Below are positions 17,027-24,297 of a stretch of 31,924 nucleotides of DNA, in pieces (positions within the stretch are counted from its first letter, which is position 1; every line of letters starts with the position of its first letter). This stretch comes from UBA9676 sp036005525 (GTDB lineage Bacteria; Actinomycetota; Actinomycetes; Streptosporangiales; Streptosporangiaceae): assembly GCA_036005525.1 (NCBI GenBank), contig DASYQM010000205.1:1-31924 (forward strand). Direction: 5' to 3'. The notes under the pieces are model-generated. The model did no database searches, had not been told where the DNA came from, and was given only the letters and a program-made list of their open reading frames with translations. A program made the position numbers and the translations under genes.

Positions 17027-17980
17027 TCAGCTCCAGATCGTTACGTATACAGGTGGCCGGAACCGGGACGGCGGCACGCCCGCGCCCGGTGAGCGCATGA
17101 GATGCATGGCCTCCGGCGTGCCCAGGAAGCGCCGGAGCGCGCTGACCGAGGCGCTGCGCTGCTGGCGCTCCAGCGTGGCGATGTGCCAGCGGGCATCCAT
17201 CGGCACGCCGGGCGCGTCCACCAGGGAGAGCTCGCCCCGGCGCAGCTGCTGGGCGACCAGGTGCTCGACCGCCGGTGCCACGCCCCCGCCGTCGGCCGCC
17301 GCCGCCTGGGCGGCGGTCTGGTTGGGGAACACCCTGATCTTGTTCTCAGGAATCCCCAGTCTGTCCAGCAGCTGCCCGGCGGCGGTGCCGGGGTCGGTGC
17401 CGGACGGGTCCACCAGCCAGCGCCACTGACGCGGGTTGCCCCGGAGGCTGGACTGCCTGGCGGTCACCACCACCACGCGGTACCGGAAGATCGGCTCGGT
17501 CACCACTGCCAGCGCCGGGTCGTCGGGCACGCTGGGGCTGATCGCGACGTCGGCCAGCCGGTTGGCGACCAGCACTCCCATCTCCTTGGTCACCGCCACG
17601 CCGACCGACACCTCGACGGAGCCCGGGTACCGCCGGGTGAACGCCTCCATCAGCGGGCCGATCACGAACTCCGCGACGGTTGAGGTGGCGACCACCCGCA
17701 GTTGCTCCGGCGCGCCCTGCGCGGCGCGGACCGCCGCGTGCGCCTCGGCGCCGAGCACGACGATCTGCGAGGCGGAGGCGAGCAGGCGGGAGCCGCCGGC
17801 GGTCAGCGTCATCCCGGCCGGGCCGCGGGTCAGCAACTGGTCTCCGAGGTGCTGGCGCAGAGCCGACAGGGCCTGGGACACCGCTGGCTCGCTGACGCCG
17901 AGCGCGTTCGCGGCGGCGGTCACCGAACCGAGCCGGGCAACCAGCACAAACGCGTTCAGCTGCGTGAGCGTCATGACCAT
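17027..17980 (-). CDS. LysR-family transcriptional regulator of the cox locus
   Basis: A 317-residue LysR-type regulator. The N-terminal winged helix-turn-helix covers residues 3-62 (TLTQLNAFVLVARLGSVTAAANALGVSEPAVSQALSALR in outline). A linker helix follows, and the effector-binding domain extends from about residue 90 (EQLRVVATSTVAEFVIGPLM, SVEVSVGVAVTKEM, DVAISPSV). ATG codons at 17980 and 17974 are both possible; neither has a strong ribosome site. It is divergent from coxM of set 2 with a 77-base gap, and reads toward set 1. LysR proteins usually act on the divergent promoter beside their own gene, so control of set 2, and perhaps set 1, by a CO-related or redox signal is a fair inference. 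Confidence 0.9.
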   Translation of the reverse strand: MVMTLTQLNAFVLVARLGSVTAAANALGVSEPAVSQALSALRQHLGDQLLTRGPAGMTLTAGGSRLLASASQIVVLGAEAHAAVRAAQGAPEQLRVVATSTVAEFVIGPLMEAFTRRYPGSVEVSVGVAVTKEMGVLVANRLADVAISPSVPDDPALAVVTEPIFRYRVVVVTARQSSLRGNPRQWRWLVDPSGTDPGTAAGQLLDRLGIPENKIRVFPNQTAAQAAAADGGGVAPAVEHLVAQQLRRGELSLVDAPGVPMDARWHIATLERQQRSASVSALRRFLGTPEAMHLMRSPGAGVPPSRFRPPVYVTIWS

Positions 17981-18057
17981 CCCATTATCACCGCGCGGGC
18001 CACCGGCGTTTGCCCTCGTAGACTGCTCACGCGAGCCGTAATCGGAAGGAGAGGCGC
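17981..18057. promoter_or_regulatory. Divergent promoter region between lysR and set 2 coxM
   Basis: The 77-base space between the divergent genes must hold both promoters and, by the usual LysR arrangement, its operator. The ribosome site of coxM (AAGGAGAGG) is at its right edge. No clear -35/-10 pair or T-N11-A palindrome could be fixed by eye. Confidence 0.55.
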
Positions 18058-18927
18058 ATGCAGGTGCCGGCGCACGTCGAGTACGAGAGGGCATCCAGCG
18101 TCGCGCACGCGCTCAGCCTGCTCGCCAGGTACGGCCCGGAGGCACGGATCCTGGCCGGTGGGCACAGCCTGATCCCGATGATGAAGCTGCGGCTCGCGCA
18201 GCCGGAAACGCTGATCGACATCAACGGGCTCAGCGAGCTCTCCTACATCGAGATGACCGGCGGCGAGCTGCGGATCGGGACGCTGACCAGGCACGCGCAG
18301 CTGCTCGACTCGGCGGCCGCGGGCGAGCACTTCCCGGTCCTCCACGACGCGGAGAAGGTGATCGCCGATCCGGTCGTGCGCAACTGGGGGACGGTCGGCG
18401 GCTCGCTCTGCCAGGCCGACCCGTCCGAGGATCTGTCGGCGGCGTTCGCGGCGCTGAAAGCCAGCATGGTGATCTGCGGTCCGGACGGCAACAGGACGGT
18501 GTCGGCCCGGGAGTTCCACACCGGGCCCTACGAGACCGTGATCGCGGCCGGGGAGATGCTCACCGAGATCCGGATCCCGGTCCGGCCCGGTGGCGGCAGT
18601 GCGTATGCGAAGGTGGGCCGCCGGGTCGGTGACTGGCCGGTGGGTGCGGCCGGGACCGCGATCTGGCTGGACGGCGAGGTGGTCGCCGATGCCGGGATCG
18701 GACTCACCGCGGTCGGCGCGCGCCAGTTCGCCGCGCCGGAGGCCGAGGAGTACCTGCGGGGGACGCCCGCCACCGAGGAGAGCTTCGCCCGGGCCGGTGA
18801 GATCGCCGCTGAGCACTGCCGCCCGGCCTCCGATCAGCGGGGCCCCGCGGATTACAAGCGGCACCTGGCCTGCGAGCTCACCGCGCGCGCACTGCGCATG
18901 GCATTGCGCCGGGCCCGGGGCGGCTGA
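18058..18927 (+). CDS. coxM: CO dehydrogenase medium FAD subunit (set 2)
   Basis: A 289-residue FAD subunit. FAD motifs AGGHS (33-37) and TVGGS (112-116) are both canonical. HSLIPMMKLRLAQPETLIDIN and DPVVRNWGTVGGSLCQADP are typical of CoxM, and the ending DQRGPADYKRHLACELTARAL matches the family's C-terminal part. AAGGAGAGG lies 5 bases before the ATG. It shares the fold and motif positions with the set 1 protein but many surface residues differ, so the sets are old paralogues or came separately. One base separates it from coxS. Confidence 0.92.
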   Translation: MQVPAHVEYERASSVAHALSLLARYGPEARILAGGHSLIPMMKLRLAQPETLIDINGLSELSYIEMTGGELRIGTLTRHAQLLDSAAAGEHFPVLHDAEKVIADPVVRNWGTVGGSLCQADPSEDLSAAFAALKASMVICGPDGNRTVSAREFHTGPYETVIAAGEMLTEIRIPVRPGGGSAYAKVGRRVGDWPVGAAGTAIWLDGEVVADAGIGLTAVGARQFAAPEAEEYLRGTPATEESFARAGEIAAEHCRPASDQRGPADYKRHLACELTARALRMALRRARGG

Positions 18928-18928
18928 C

Positions 18929-19435
18929 GTGCGGATCACCGTGACCGTGAACGGTTCCGCGTTCACCGGAGACGTCGAGCCGCGGCTGCTGCTGATCCAC
19001 TTCCTGCGCGACGAGCTCGGGCTCACCGGCTCGCACTGGGGCTGTGACACCTCCAATTGCGGCGCCTGCGTGGTCTGGCTGGACGAGACGCCGGTGAAGT
19101 CGTGCACGGTACTGACGGCCATGGCCGACGGCCACCGGGTGCTCACGGTAGAAGGCCTGGAACGCGGCGGGCGCCTTGACCCGGTGCAGGAAGGATTCGC
19201 ACGGTGCCATGGGCTCCAGTGCGGGTTCTGCACGCCGGGCATGATGCTGACCGCCCGCTGGCTGCTCGACCACAACCCGGACCCCTCGCCGGACGAGATC
19301 CGTGAGGCGCTGTCCGGCCAGGTCTGCCGGTGCACGGGCTACGAGAACATCGTGCGTGCGGTGCGCTGGGCAGCGCAGCAGCAGGGGGGCGACGGCCACG
19401 GCGGCCATCGTTTGGCGCCCGAGGGATCTCAATGA
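18929..19435 (+). CDS. coxS: CO dehydrogenase small iron-sulfur subunit (set 2)
   Basis: A 168-residue subunit from a GTG start at 18929, directly after the coxM stop. Cluster ligands: Cys39, 44, 47 (CDTSNCGAC) and 59 for the ferredoxin-like cluster; Cys98, 101 (CGFC) and 133, 135 (CRCTGY) for the second. The body follows the family closely (GLQCGFCTPGMMLTARWLL, VCRCTGYENIVRAVRWA), with a Gly/His-rich tail. The stop overlaps the coxL start (ATGA). Confidence 0.92.
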   Translation: MRITVTVNGSAFTGDVEPRLLLIHFLRDELGLTGSHWGCDTSNCGACVVWLDETPVKSCTVLTAMADGHRVLTVEGLERGGRLDPVQEGFARCHGLQCGFCTPGMMLTARWLLDHNPDPSPDEIREALSGQVCRCTGYENIVRAVRWAAQQQGGDGHGGHRLAPEGSQ

Positions 19436-21804
19436 GCGCGACGCCGGAGCAGAACGGGGCCTACGGGCGTGTCCCGCGCAAAGAGGATGCCCGGTTCGTC
19501 CGCGGCCGGGGCACCTTCGTGGACGACATCCAGCTGCCGGGGATGCTGCATGGGGCGATCCTGCGCAGCCCGCTGGCGCACGCCAGGATCGTCGCGGTCG
19601 ACACCACCGCGGCGGAGGCCCACCCGCGGGTGGAGGCCGTGATCACCGGGCAGGCTCTGGCCGAGCTCGGCCTTGCCTGGATGCCCACGATCTCCCAGGA
19701 CACCCAGTCGGTCCTGGCCACCGACAAGGTGCGGTTCCAGGGCCAGGAGGTCGCGTTCGTGGTCGCCCAGGACCGGTACTCGGCCCGCGATGCGCTGGAG
19801 CTGATCCACGTCGAGTACGAGCCGCTGCCGGTGGTGGCCGACGCGCAGCGGGCGCTCGCGCCCGGCGCCCCGGTCATCCGGGACGACCTGCCGGACAAGA
19901 CCAGCAATCACATCTTCGACTGGGAGGCCGGCGACAAGGCGGCCACGGACGCGGTCTTCGCTGCCGCTGACGTCGTGGTCAGCCAGGACATGCTCTACCC
20001 GCGCTCTCACCCGGCTCCGCTGGAGACGTGCGGCATGGTGGCCGACTCGGACCCGGTCAGCGGGAGGCTGACGCTGTGGTCCACGTCCCAGGCGCCGCAC
20101 GCGCACCGCACGGTCTACGCGCTGGTGGCCGGGCTTCCCGAGCACAAGATCCGCGTGGTCTCGCCCGACATCGGCGGCGGGTTCGGGAACAAGGCCCCCA
20201 TCTACCCCGGCTACATCTGCGCCATCGCCGGCTCCATGAAGACCGGTCGGCCGGTCAAGTGGGTCGAGGACCGGTCGGAGAATCTGATGTCGACCGCGTT
20301 CGCCCGCGACTACCACATGCACGGGGAGATCGCCGCCACCGCGGACGGCAAGGTCTTGGGGCTCCGGGCCAGGGTGCTCGCCGACCACGGCGCCTTCAAC
20401 GCGACAGCACAGCCGGCCAAGTTCCCTGCCGGGTTCTTCCACATCTTCACCGGCTCATACGACCTGAAGGCCGCGCACTGCGAGGTGACCGCCGTCTACA
20501 CGAACAAGGCGCCCGGCGGCGTCGCCTACTCCTGCTCGTTCCGCATCACCGAGGCGGTGTACCTGGTCGAGCGGATGATGGACATCCTGGCCCGCGAGCT
20601 CGGCATGGATCCGGCCGAGCTGCGGATGAGGAACCTCCTGCGGCCGGAGCAGTTCCCGTACACCTGCCCGACCGGCTGGCAGTACGACTCCGGCGACTAC
20701 CCGCGGGCCCTGGCGCTGGCGATGGACATCGCCGGCTACGGCGAGCTGCGGCGCGAGCAGGCCGCGAAGCGGGAACGTGGCGAGTACATGGGCATCGGGA
20801 TCAGCTTCTTCACCGAGGGGGTCGGCGCGGGCCCACGCGCGCAAATGGACATCCTCGGGCTCGGCATGGCCGACGGTGCCAGCCTCCGGGTCCATCCGAC
20901 CGGCACGGCCGTGCTGGGTGTCTCCTGCCAGACGCAGGGGCAGGGCCACGAGACCACGTTCGCCCAGATCGTCGCCAACGAGCTCGGCATCTCCCCGGAC
21001 GACGTCGACGTGGTGCACGGCGACACCGACCGGACCCCGTTCGGCCTGGGAACCTACGGGTCCCGCTCCACGCCGGTCTCCGGGGCGGCGGCCGCCATGG
21101 CCGCCCGCAAGGTCCGGGAGCGGGCCCGGATCGTCGCCGCAGCCATGCTCGAGGCGTCACCGGCCGACCTGGAGTGGGCGGATGGCAAGTGGCGGGTCCG
21201 CGGCGACCCGGACAAGGCCAAGGGCATCGCCGAGATCGCCATGGCCGCCCACTCGAGCCTGGAGCTGCCCGCCGGGGTGGAGGGCCACCTGGACGCCGAG
21301 GTCGTCTACAACCCGCCGAACCTCACCTTCCCGTTCGGCGCGTACATCTGCGTCACCGACGTGGACGCGGGCACGGGCCAGGTATCGGTCCGCCGGTTCA
21401 TCGCCGTGGACGACTGCGGGGTGCAGATCAACCCGATGATCGTCGAGGGGCAGGTGCACCGCGGCCTGGCGGACGGGGTCGGCATGGCCCTGATGCAGGT
21501 CATCGCGTTCGACGCGGACGGCAACTGCCTCGGTGGCTCGTTCATGGACTACCTGCTGCCGACGTCGGTGGAGTGCCCGTCCTGGGAGCTGGGCCAGACC
21601 ATCACCCCCTCGCCGCACCACCCGATCGGCGCCAAAGGGATCGGCGAGTCCGCCACAGTCGGCTCCCCGCCGGCCATCGTGAACTCGGTGATGGACGCGC
21701 TCGCGCCGTTCGGGGTCCGGCACGCGGACATGCCGCTCACTCCGGCGAACGTGTGGTCGGCCATCCAGGGACGCCGGCTGCGGACCGATTTGGCCGTCAC
21801 ATGA
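19432..21804 (+). CDS. coxL: Form I CO dehydrogenase large subunit (set 2), variant active-site loop
   Basis: A 790-residue molybdopterin subunit. The Cu-ligand loop is AYSCSFR (365-371, Cys368): it keeps the form I pattern AYxCSFR, but the residue before the Cys is Ser where set 1 and the characterised Oligotropha enzyme have Arg. Gln220 (SQAPH), GGGFGNK (248-254), QGQGHETT and catalytic Glu739 (KGIGES) are conserved. Elsewhere (FTEGVGAGPRAQMDILGLGM, GDTDRTPFGLGTYGSRST, SFMDYLLPTS) it follows the common form I sequence more closely than set 1 does. ATG at 19432 overlaps coxS. The coxD-coxE pair follows after 133 bases. Confidence 0.93.
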   Translation: MSATPEQNGAYGRVPRKEDARFVRGRGTFVDDIQLPGMLHGAILRSPLAHARIVAVDTTAAEAHPRVEAVITGQALAELGLAWMPTISQDTQSVLATDKVRFQGQEVAFVVAQDRYSARDALELIHVEYEPLPVVADAQRALAPGAPVIRDDLPDKTSNHIFDWEAGDKAATDAVFAAADVVVSQDMLYPRSHPAPLETCGMVADSDPVSGRLTLWSTSQAPHAHRTVYALVAGLPEHKIRVVSPDIGGGFGNKAPIYPGYICAIAGSMKTGRPVKWVEDRSENLMSTAFARDYHMHGEIAATADGKVLGLRARVLADHGAFNATAQPAKFPAGFFHIFTGSYDLKAAHCEVTAVYTNKAPGGVAYSCSFRITEAVYLVERMMDILARELGMDPAELRMRNLLRPEQFPYTCPTGWQYDSGDYPRALALAMDIAGYGELRREQAAKRERGEYMGIGISFFTEGVGAGPRAQMDILGLGMADGASLRVHPTGTAVLGVSCQTQGQGHETTFAQIVANELGISPDDVDVVHGDTDRTPFGLGTYGSRSTPVSGAAAAMAARKVRERARIVAAAMLEASPADLEWADGKWRVRGDPDKAKGIAEIAMAAHSSLELPAGVEGHLDAEVVYNPPNLTFPFGAYICVTDVDAGTGQVSVRRFIAVDDCGVQINPMIVEGQVHRGLADGVGMALMQVIAFDADGNCLGGSFMDYLLPTSVECPSWELGQTITPSPHHPIGAKGIGESATVGSPPAIVNSVMDALAPFGVRHADMPLTPANVWSAIQGRRLRTDLAVT

Positions 21805-21837
21805 GCCCGGCGGGGCACGGCGTCGGGCACGCAGCGC

Positions 21838-21875
21838 CGTTTGGCATGAATCAAGGGCGTTTGGCATGAACCAAG
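21838..21875 (+). repeat. Tandem direct repeat between coxL and coxD of set 2
   Basis: CGTTTGGCATGAATCAAG and CGTTTGGCATGAACCAAG lie 20 bases apart, start to start, with one mismatch. Each contains a small dyad TTGG-N6-CCAA (perfect in the second copy). They sit in the 133-base gap before coxD, the longest break in set 2, and may be an operator. The gap holds no gene. Confidence 0.7.
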
Positions 21876-21937
21876 AAGGCGGCGACCTGTGTGAATAAAG
21901 CACGCGGCCGCGTGCAGCATGATAGGCACATGCGGAT

Positions 21938-22852
21938 ATGTCAGCTGGTGCGCCACGGATGAGTGATCTCGCGGAACGGATTCCGGACGTGGCGTCACTG
22001 CTGGGCGCGCTCGACGGCACCGGGTACCTGGCGGACGAAGCGCTCGGGACGGCGCTCTTCCTTGCCTCGCGGATGGGGCAGCCCATCCTGCTGGAAGGCG
22101 AGCCGGGAGTGGGCAAGACCGAGGCGGGCAAGGCGCTGTCCGACGCGCTGGGCACGCCGTTGCTGCGGCTCCAGTGCTACGAGGGCCTGACCTCATCGGA
22201 GGCGCTTTACGAGTGGAACTACCCGCGCCAGCTGTTGGCGATCCGGCTGGCGGAGGCGCGGGGCGAGACGCTGCGGGACGCCGACCTGTTCAGCGAGGAA
22301 TACCTGCTCGCCCGGCCGCTGTTGGCCGCGCTCGACCATCCCGGCCCGCTCCCGGCGGTGCTGCTGATCGACGAGGTGGACCGGGGCGACGACGAGTTCG
22401 AGGCCTTCCTGTTCGAGATGCTCGCGGAGGCGGCGGTGACCATCCCGGAACTGGGGACCCGCCGCGCCCAGTTCCCCCCGGTGGTGGTGCTGACCTCCAA
22501 CCGGACCCGGGATCTGCATGACGCGCTGAAACGGCGCTGCCTGTATCACTGGATCGACTATCCGGACGAGCAGCGGGTGGCGGCCATCATCCGGCGCCGG
22601 GTGCCCGCCTCCGGCGAGATCCTCGCCGGGCAGGTGGCCCGCGGGGTGGCGCGGCTGCGCGACCTGGACCTCGCCAAGCCGCCCGGGGTGGCCGAGGCCA
22701 TCAGCTGGGCCCAGGCCCTGCAGGTGCTGGGCACCGACGGCCTGGATGGCGCGTCGGCGGAACGGACCGCGGGGGCGGTGCTGAAGTACTCCGAGGATCT
22801 GCAGACGGCCCGCGCAGCCGGTTTCGGCGGGCTGGCTGACGGTGATGAGTGA
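21938..22852 (+). CDS. coxD: CoxD-type MoxR AAA+ ATPase (copy 2)
   Basis: A 304-residue ATPase if the ATG at 21938 is used; an ATG at 21959 would give 297 residues and neither has a clear ribosome site. Walker A is GEPGVGKT (54-61), Walker B is VLLIDEVDRGDDEFEAF (from about 141), sensor 1 is LTSNRTRDLHD and the arginine-rich helix is ALKRRCLYHWIDYP. It is the paralogue of the ATPase at 6307-7221, with the same LRLQCYEG and ALYEWNYPRQLL landmarks. It would energise CO dehydrogenase maturation with the CoxE that follows, whose start lies 8 bases before the coxD stop. Confidence 0.9.
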   Translation: MSAGAPRMSDLAERIPDVASLLGALDGTGYLADEALGTALFLASRMGQPILLEGEPGVGKTEAGKALSDALGTPLLRLQCYEGLTSSEALYEWNYPRQLLAIRLAEARGETLRDADLFSEEYLLARPLLAALDHPGPLPAVLLIDEVDRGDDEFEAFLFEMLAEAAVTIPELGTRRAQFPPVVVLTSNRTRDLHDALKRRCLYHWIDYPDEQRVAAIIRRRVPASGEILAGQVARGVARLRDLDLAKPPGVAEAISWAQALQVLGTDGLDGASAERTAGAVLKYSEDLQTARAAGFGGLADGDE

Positions 22853-24119
22853 CGATCTGGCCCTGACCGCGGCCCAGTTCGGCGCGGCCCTGCGCGCGGC
22901 CGGGGTGCCGGCCGATCCGGGCCGGTGTGAGCGGTTCGCGCGGGCGGTCACGGTGGCCCGCCCGGCCACCGGCCGCGGCCTCTATCTGTGTGCGCTCGCC
23001 ACCCTGATCTCCAGCCAGGCGCACATCGAGGCCCTGGACCGGGTGTTCGGCGCGATGTTCGGCGGGGTGGGTGACCAGGCGCCCCCGCCGGGCCAGCCTG
23101 CTCGTGACCTGCCCGGCACGCCTGTCCGGTCCCCGTCGCCGCCGGCCGACATTTTGGCCCAGGCGGCCCAGGCCGCCCGCACACACGTGGTCCAGGAGCG
23201 CCTGCCGGAGCCGCAGCCCACCGATGAGCTGGCCGAAGATGACGGCGAGGATGGGGCGCCCGGTCCGGACGACGAAACCCCGGTGCCCCGCGCCGTTTTC
23301 GCCAGCGCGGCGGAGCGGCTCGCGGGCAAGGACTTCGCCGAACTCACGCCCGCCGAGTTGCTGATGCTGTCCGGGCTCATGCGCAAGCTCACCCTCGCGG
23401 TGCCGCTGCGCCGGTCCCGCCGCCCCCAGCCCACCGCCCACGGCGGGCGCACCGACCTGCGGGCGACGTTGCGCCACGCCCGGCGCACGGGAGGCCACCC
23501 GATCAGGCTGGCCCGGCGGGCGCCGTTGATGGAGCCACGCCGGCTGGTGGTGCTTTGTGACATCTCCGGGTCGATGGAGCCGTACGCGCGGGCCATGTTG
23601 CAGTTGCTGTACTGCGCGGCGGGCGGTGCCGAGGCCGAGGTCTTCACGTTCGCGACCCGGCTCACCCGGCTCACCGGCACCCTGACCCACGCCCGGCCCG
23701 CCCTCGCGCTCCAGCAGGCCGGGCAGGTCGCACCGGACTGGCTGGGCGGAACCAAGATCGGGGAGTCGATCAAGGAGTTCAACAACAGTTACGGACGGCG
23801 GGGCATGGCCCGCGGCGCGGTCGTCGTCATCATCTCCGACGGCTGGGACACCGGTGACCCGGAGATCCTGGGCCGTGAGATGGAGCGCCTGTCACGGGTG
23901 GCGCACAGGATCGTGTGGGTGAACCCCCGCACGCAGAATCCCGAATACCGCCCGCTGGCCGGCGGGATGGCGGCGGCCTGGCCGTACTGCGACGCGGTGG
24001 TGAGCGCGCACACCCTGCACGCCCTCGATGACCTCACCGCCGCCCTGGCCCACCCGGGCCCGCGCCGCGCCCCCGCCTTCGACCGGATGCGCGCCGGACG
24101 TGCTGCGCCGCCGGGGTAG
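22845..24119 (+). CDS. coxE: CoxE-type VWA-domain protein (copy 2)
   Basis: A 424-residue VWA protein from an ATG at 22845 (a GTG one codon earlier is also possible). The N-terminal helical part (LYLCALATLISSQAHIEALD) is followed by a long Pro/Glu/Asp-rich insertion (about residues 78-150) that copy 1 has only in a shorter form. Then come ELTPAELLMLSGLMRKL, a basic linker and the VWA domain: MIDAS DISGS (239-243), FATRLTRLTGTL, DWLGGTKIG and IISDGWDTGD. The tail after the VWA domain is basic and Ala/Pro-rich. It ends set 2; the 178-base gap before the ABC-F gene shows no gene. Confidence 0.9.
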   Translation: MSDDLALTAAQFGAALRAAGVPADPGRCERFARAVTVARPATGRGLYLCALATLISSQAHIEALDRVFGAMFGGVGDQAPPPGQPARDLPGTPVRSPSPPADILAQAAQAARTHVVQERLPEPQPTDELAEDDGEDGAPGPDDETPVPRAVFASAAERLAGKDFAELTPAELLMLSGLMRKLTLAVPLRRSRRPQPTAHGGRTDLRATLRHARRTGGHPIRLARRAPLMEPRRLVVLCDISGSMEPYARAMLQLLYCAAGGAEAEVFTFATRLTRLTGTLTHARPALALQQAGQVAPDWLGGTKIGESIKEFNNSYGRRGMARGAVVVIISDGWDTGDPEILGREMERLSRVAHRIVWVNPRTQNPEYRPLAGGMAAAWPYCDAVVSAHTLHALDDLTAALAHPGPRRAPAFDRMRAGRAAPPG

Positions 24120-24297
24120 CAGGCGCCGCCCTGAGTCGCTGTTTGGAGTCGTGATCACGTTCGGCCGGCCGGTCTGCCGCTGCGGATCGGCTCGGCCGGT
24201 CTGTGGCTGGTGGCCGGAAATGCATTAGCGTCTGCGGACGGGCCGGGTTACTGTCTGCCCGGCAGCCGCATGATGCGTAACGGGGGAAGGGGCCAGC

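Noticed and set aside
16811..17092. Plus-strand frame with collagen-like Gly-Leu-Pro and Gly-Ala-Pro triplets
   Set aside because: No ribosome site; it runs into the end of the LysR gene, and the triplets follow from local GC-rich repeats (GGGCTTCC, GGGGCTCC). Chance is the simpler reading.
20028..21869. 613-codon open frame in another frame of set 2 coxL
   Set aside because: Arg/Gly-rich shadow of the true frame, which has all the catalytic residues of CoxL.
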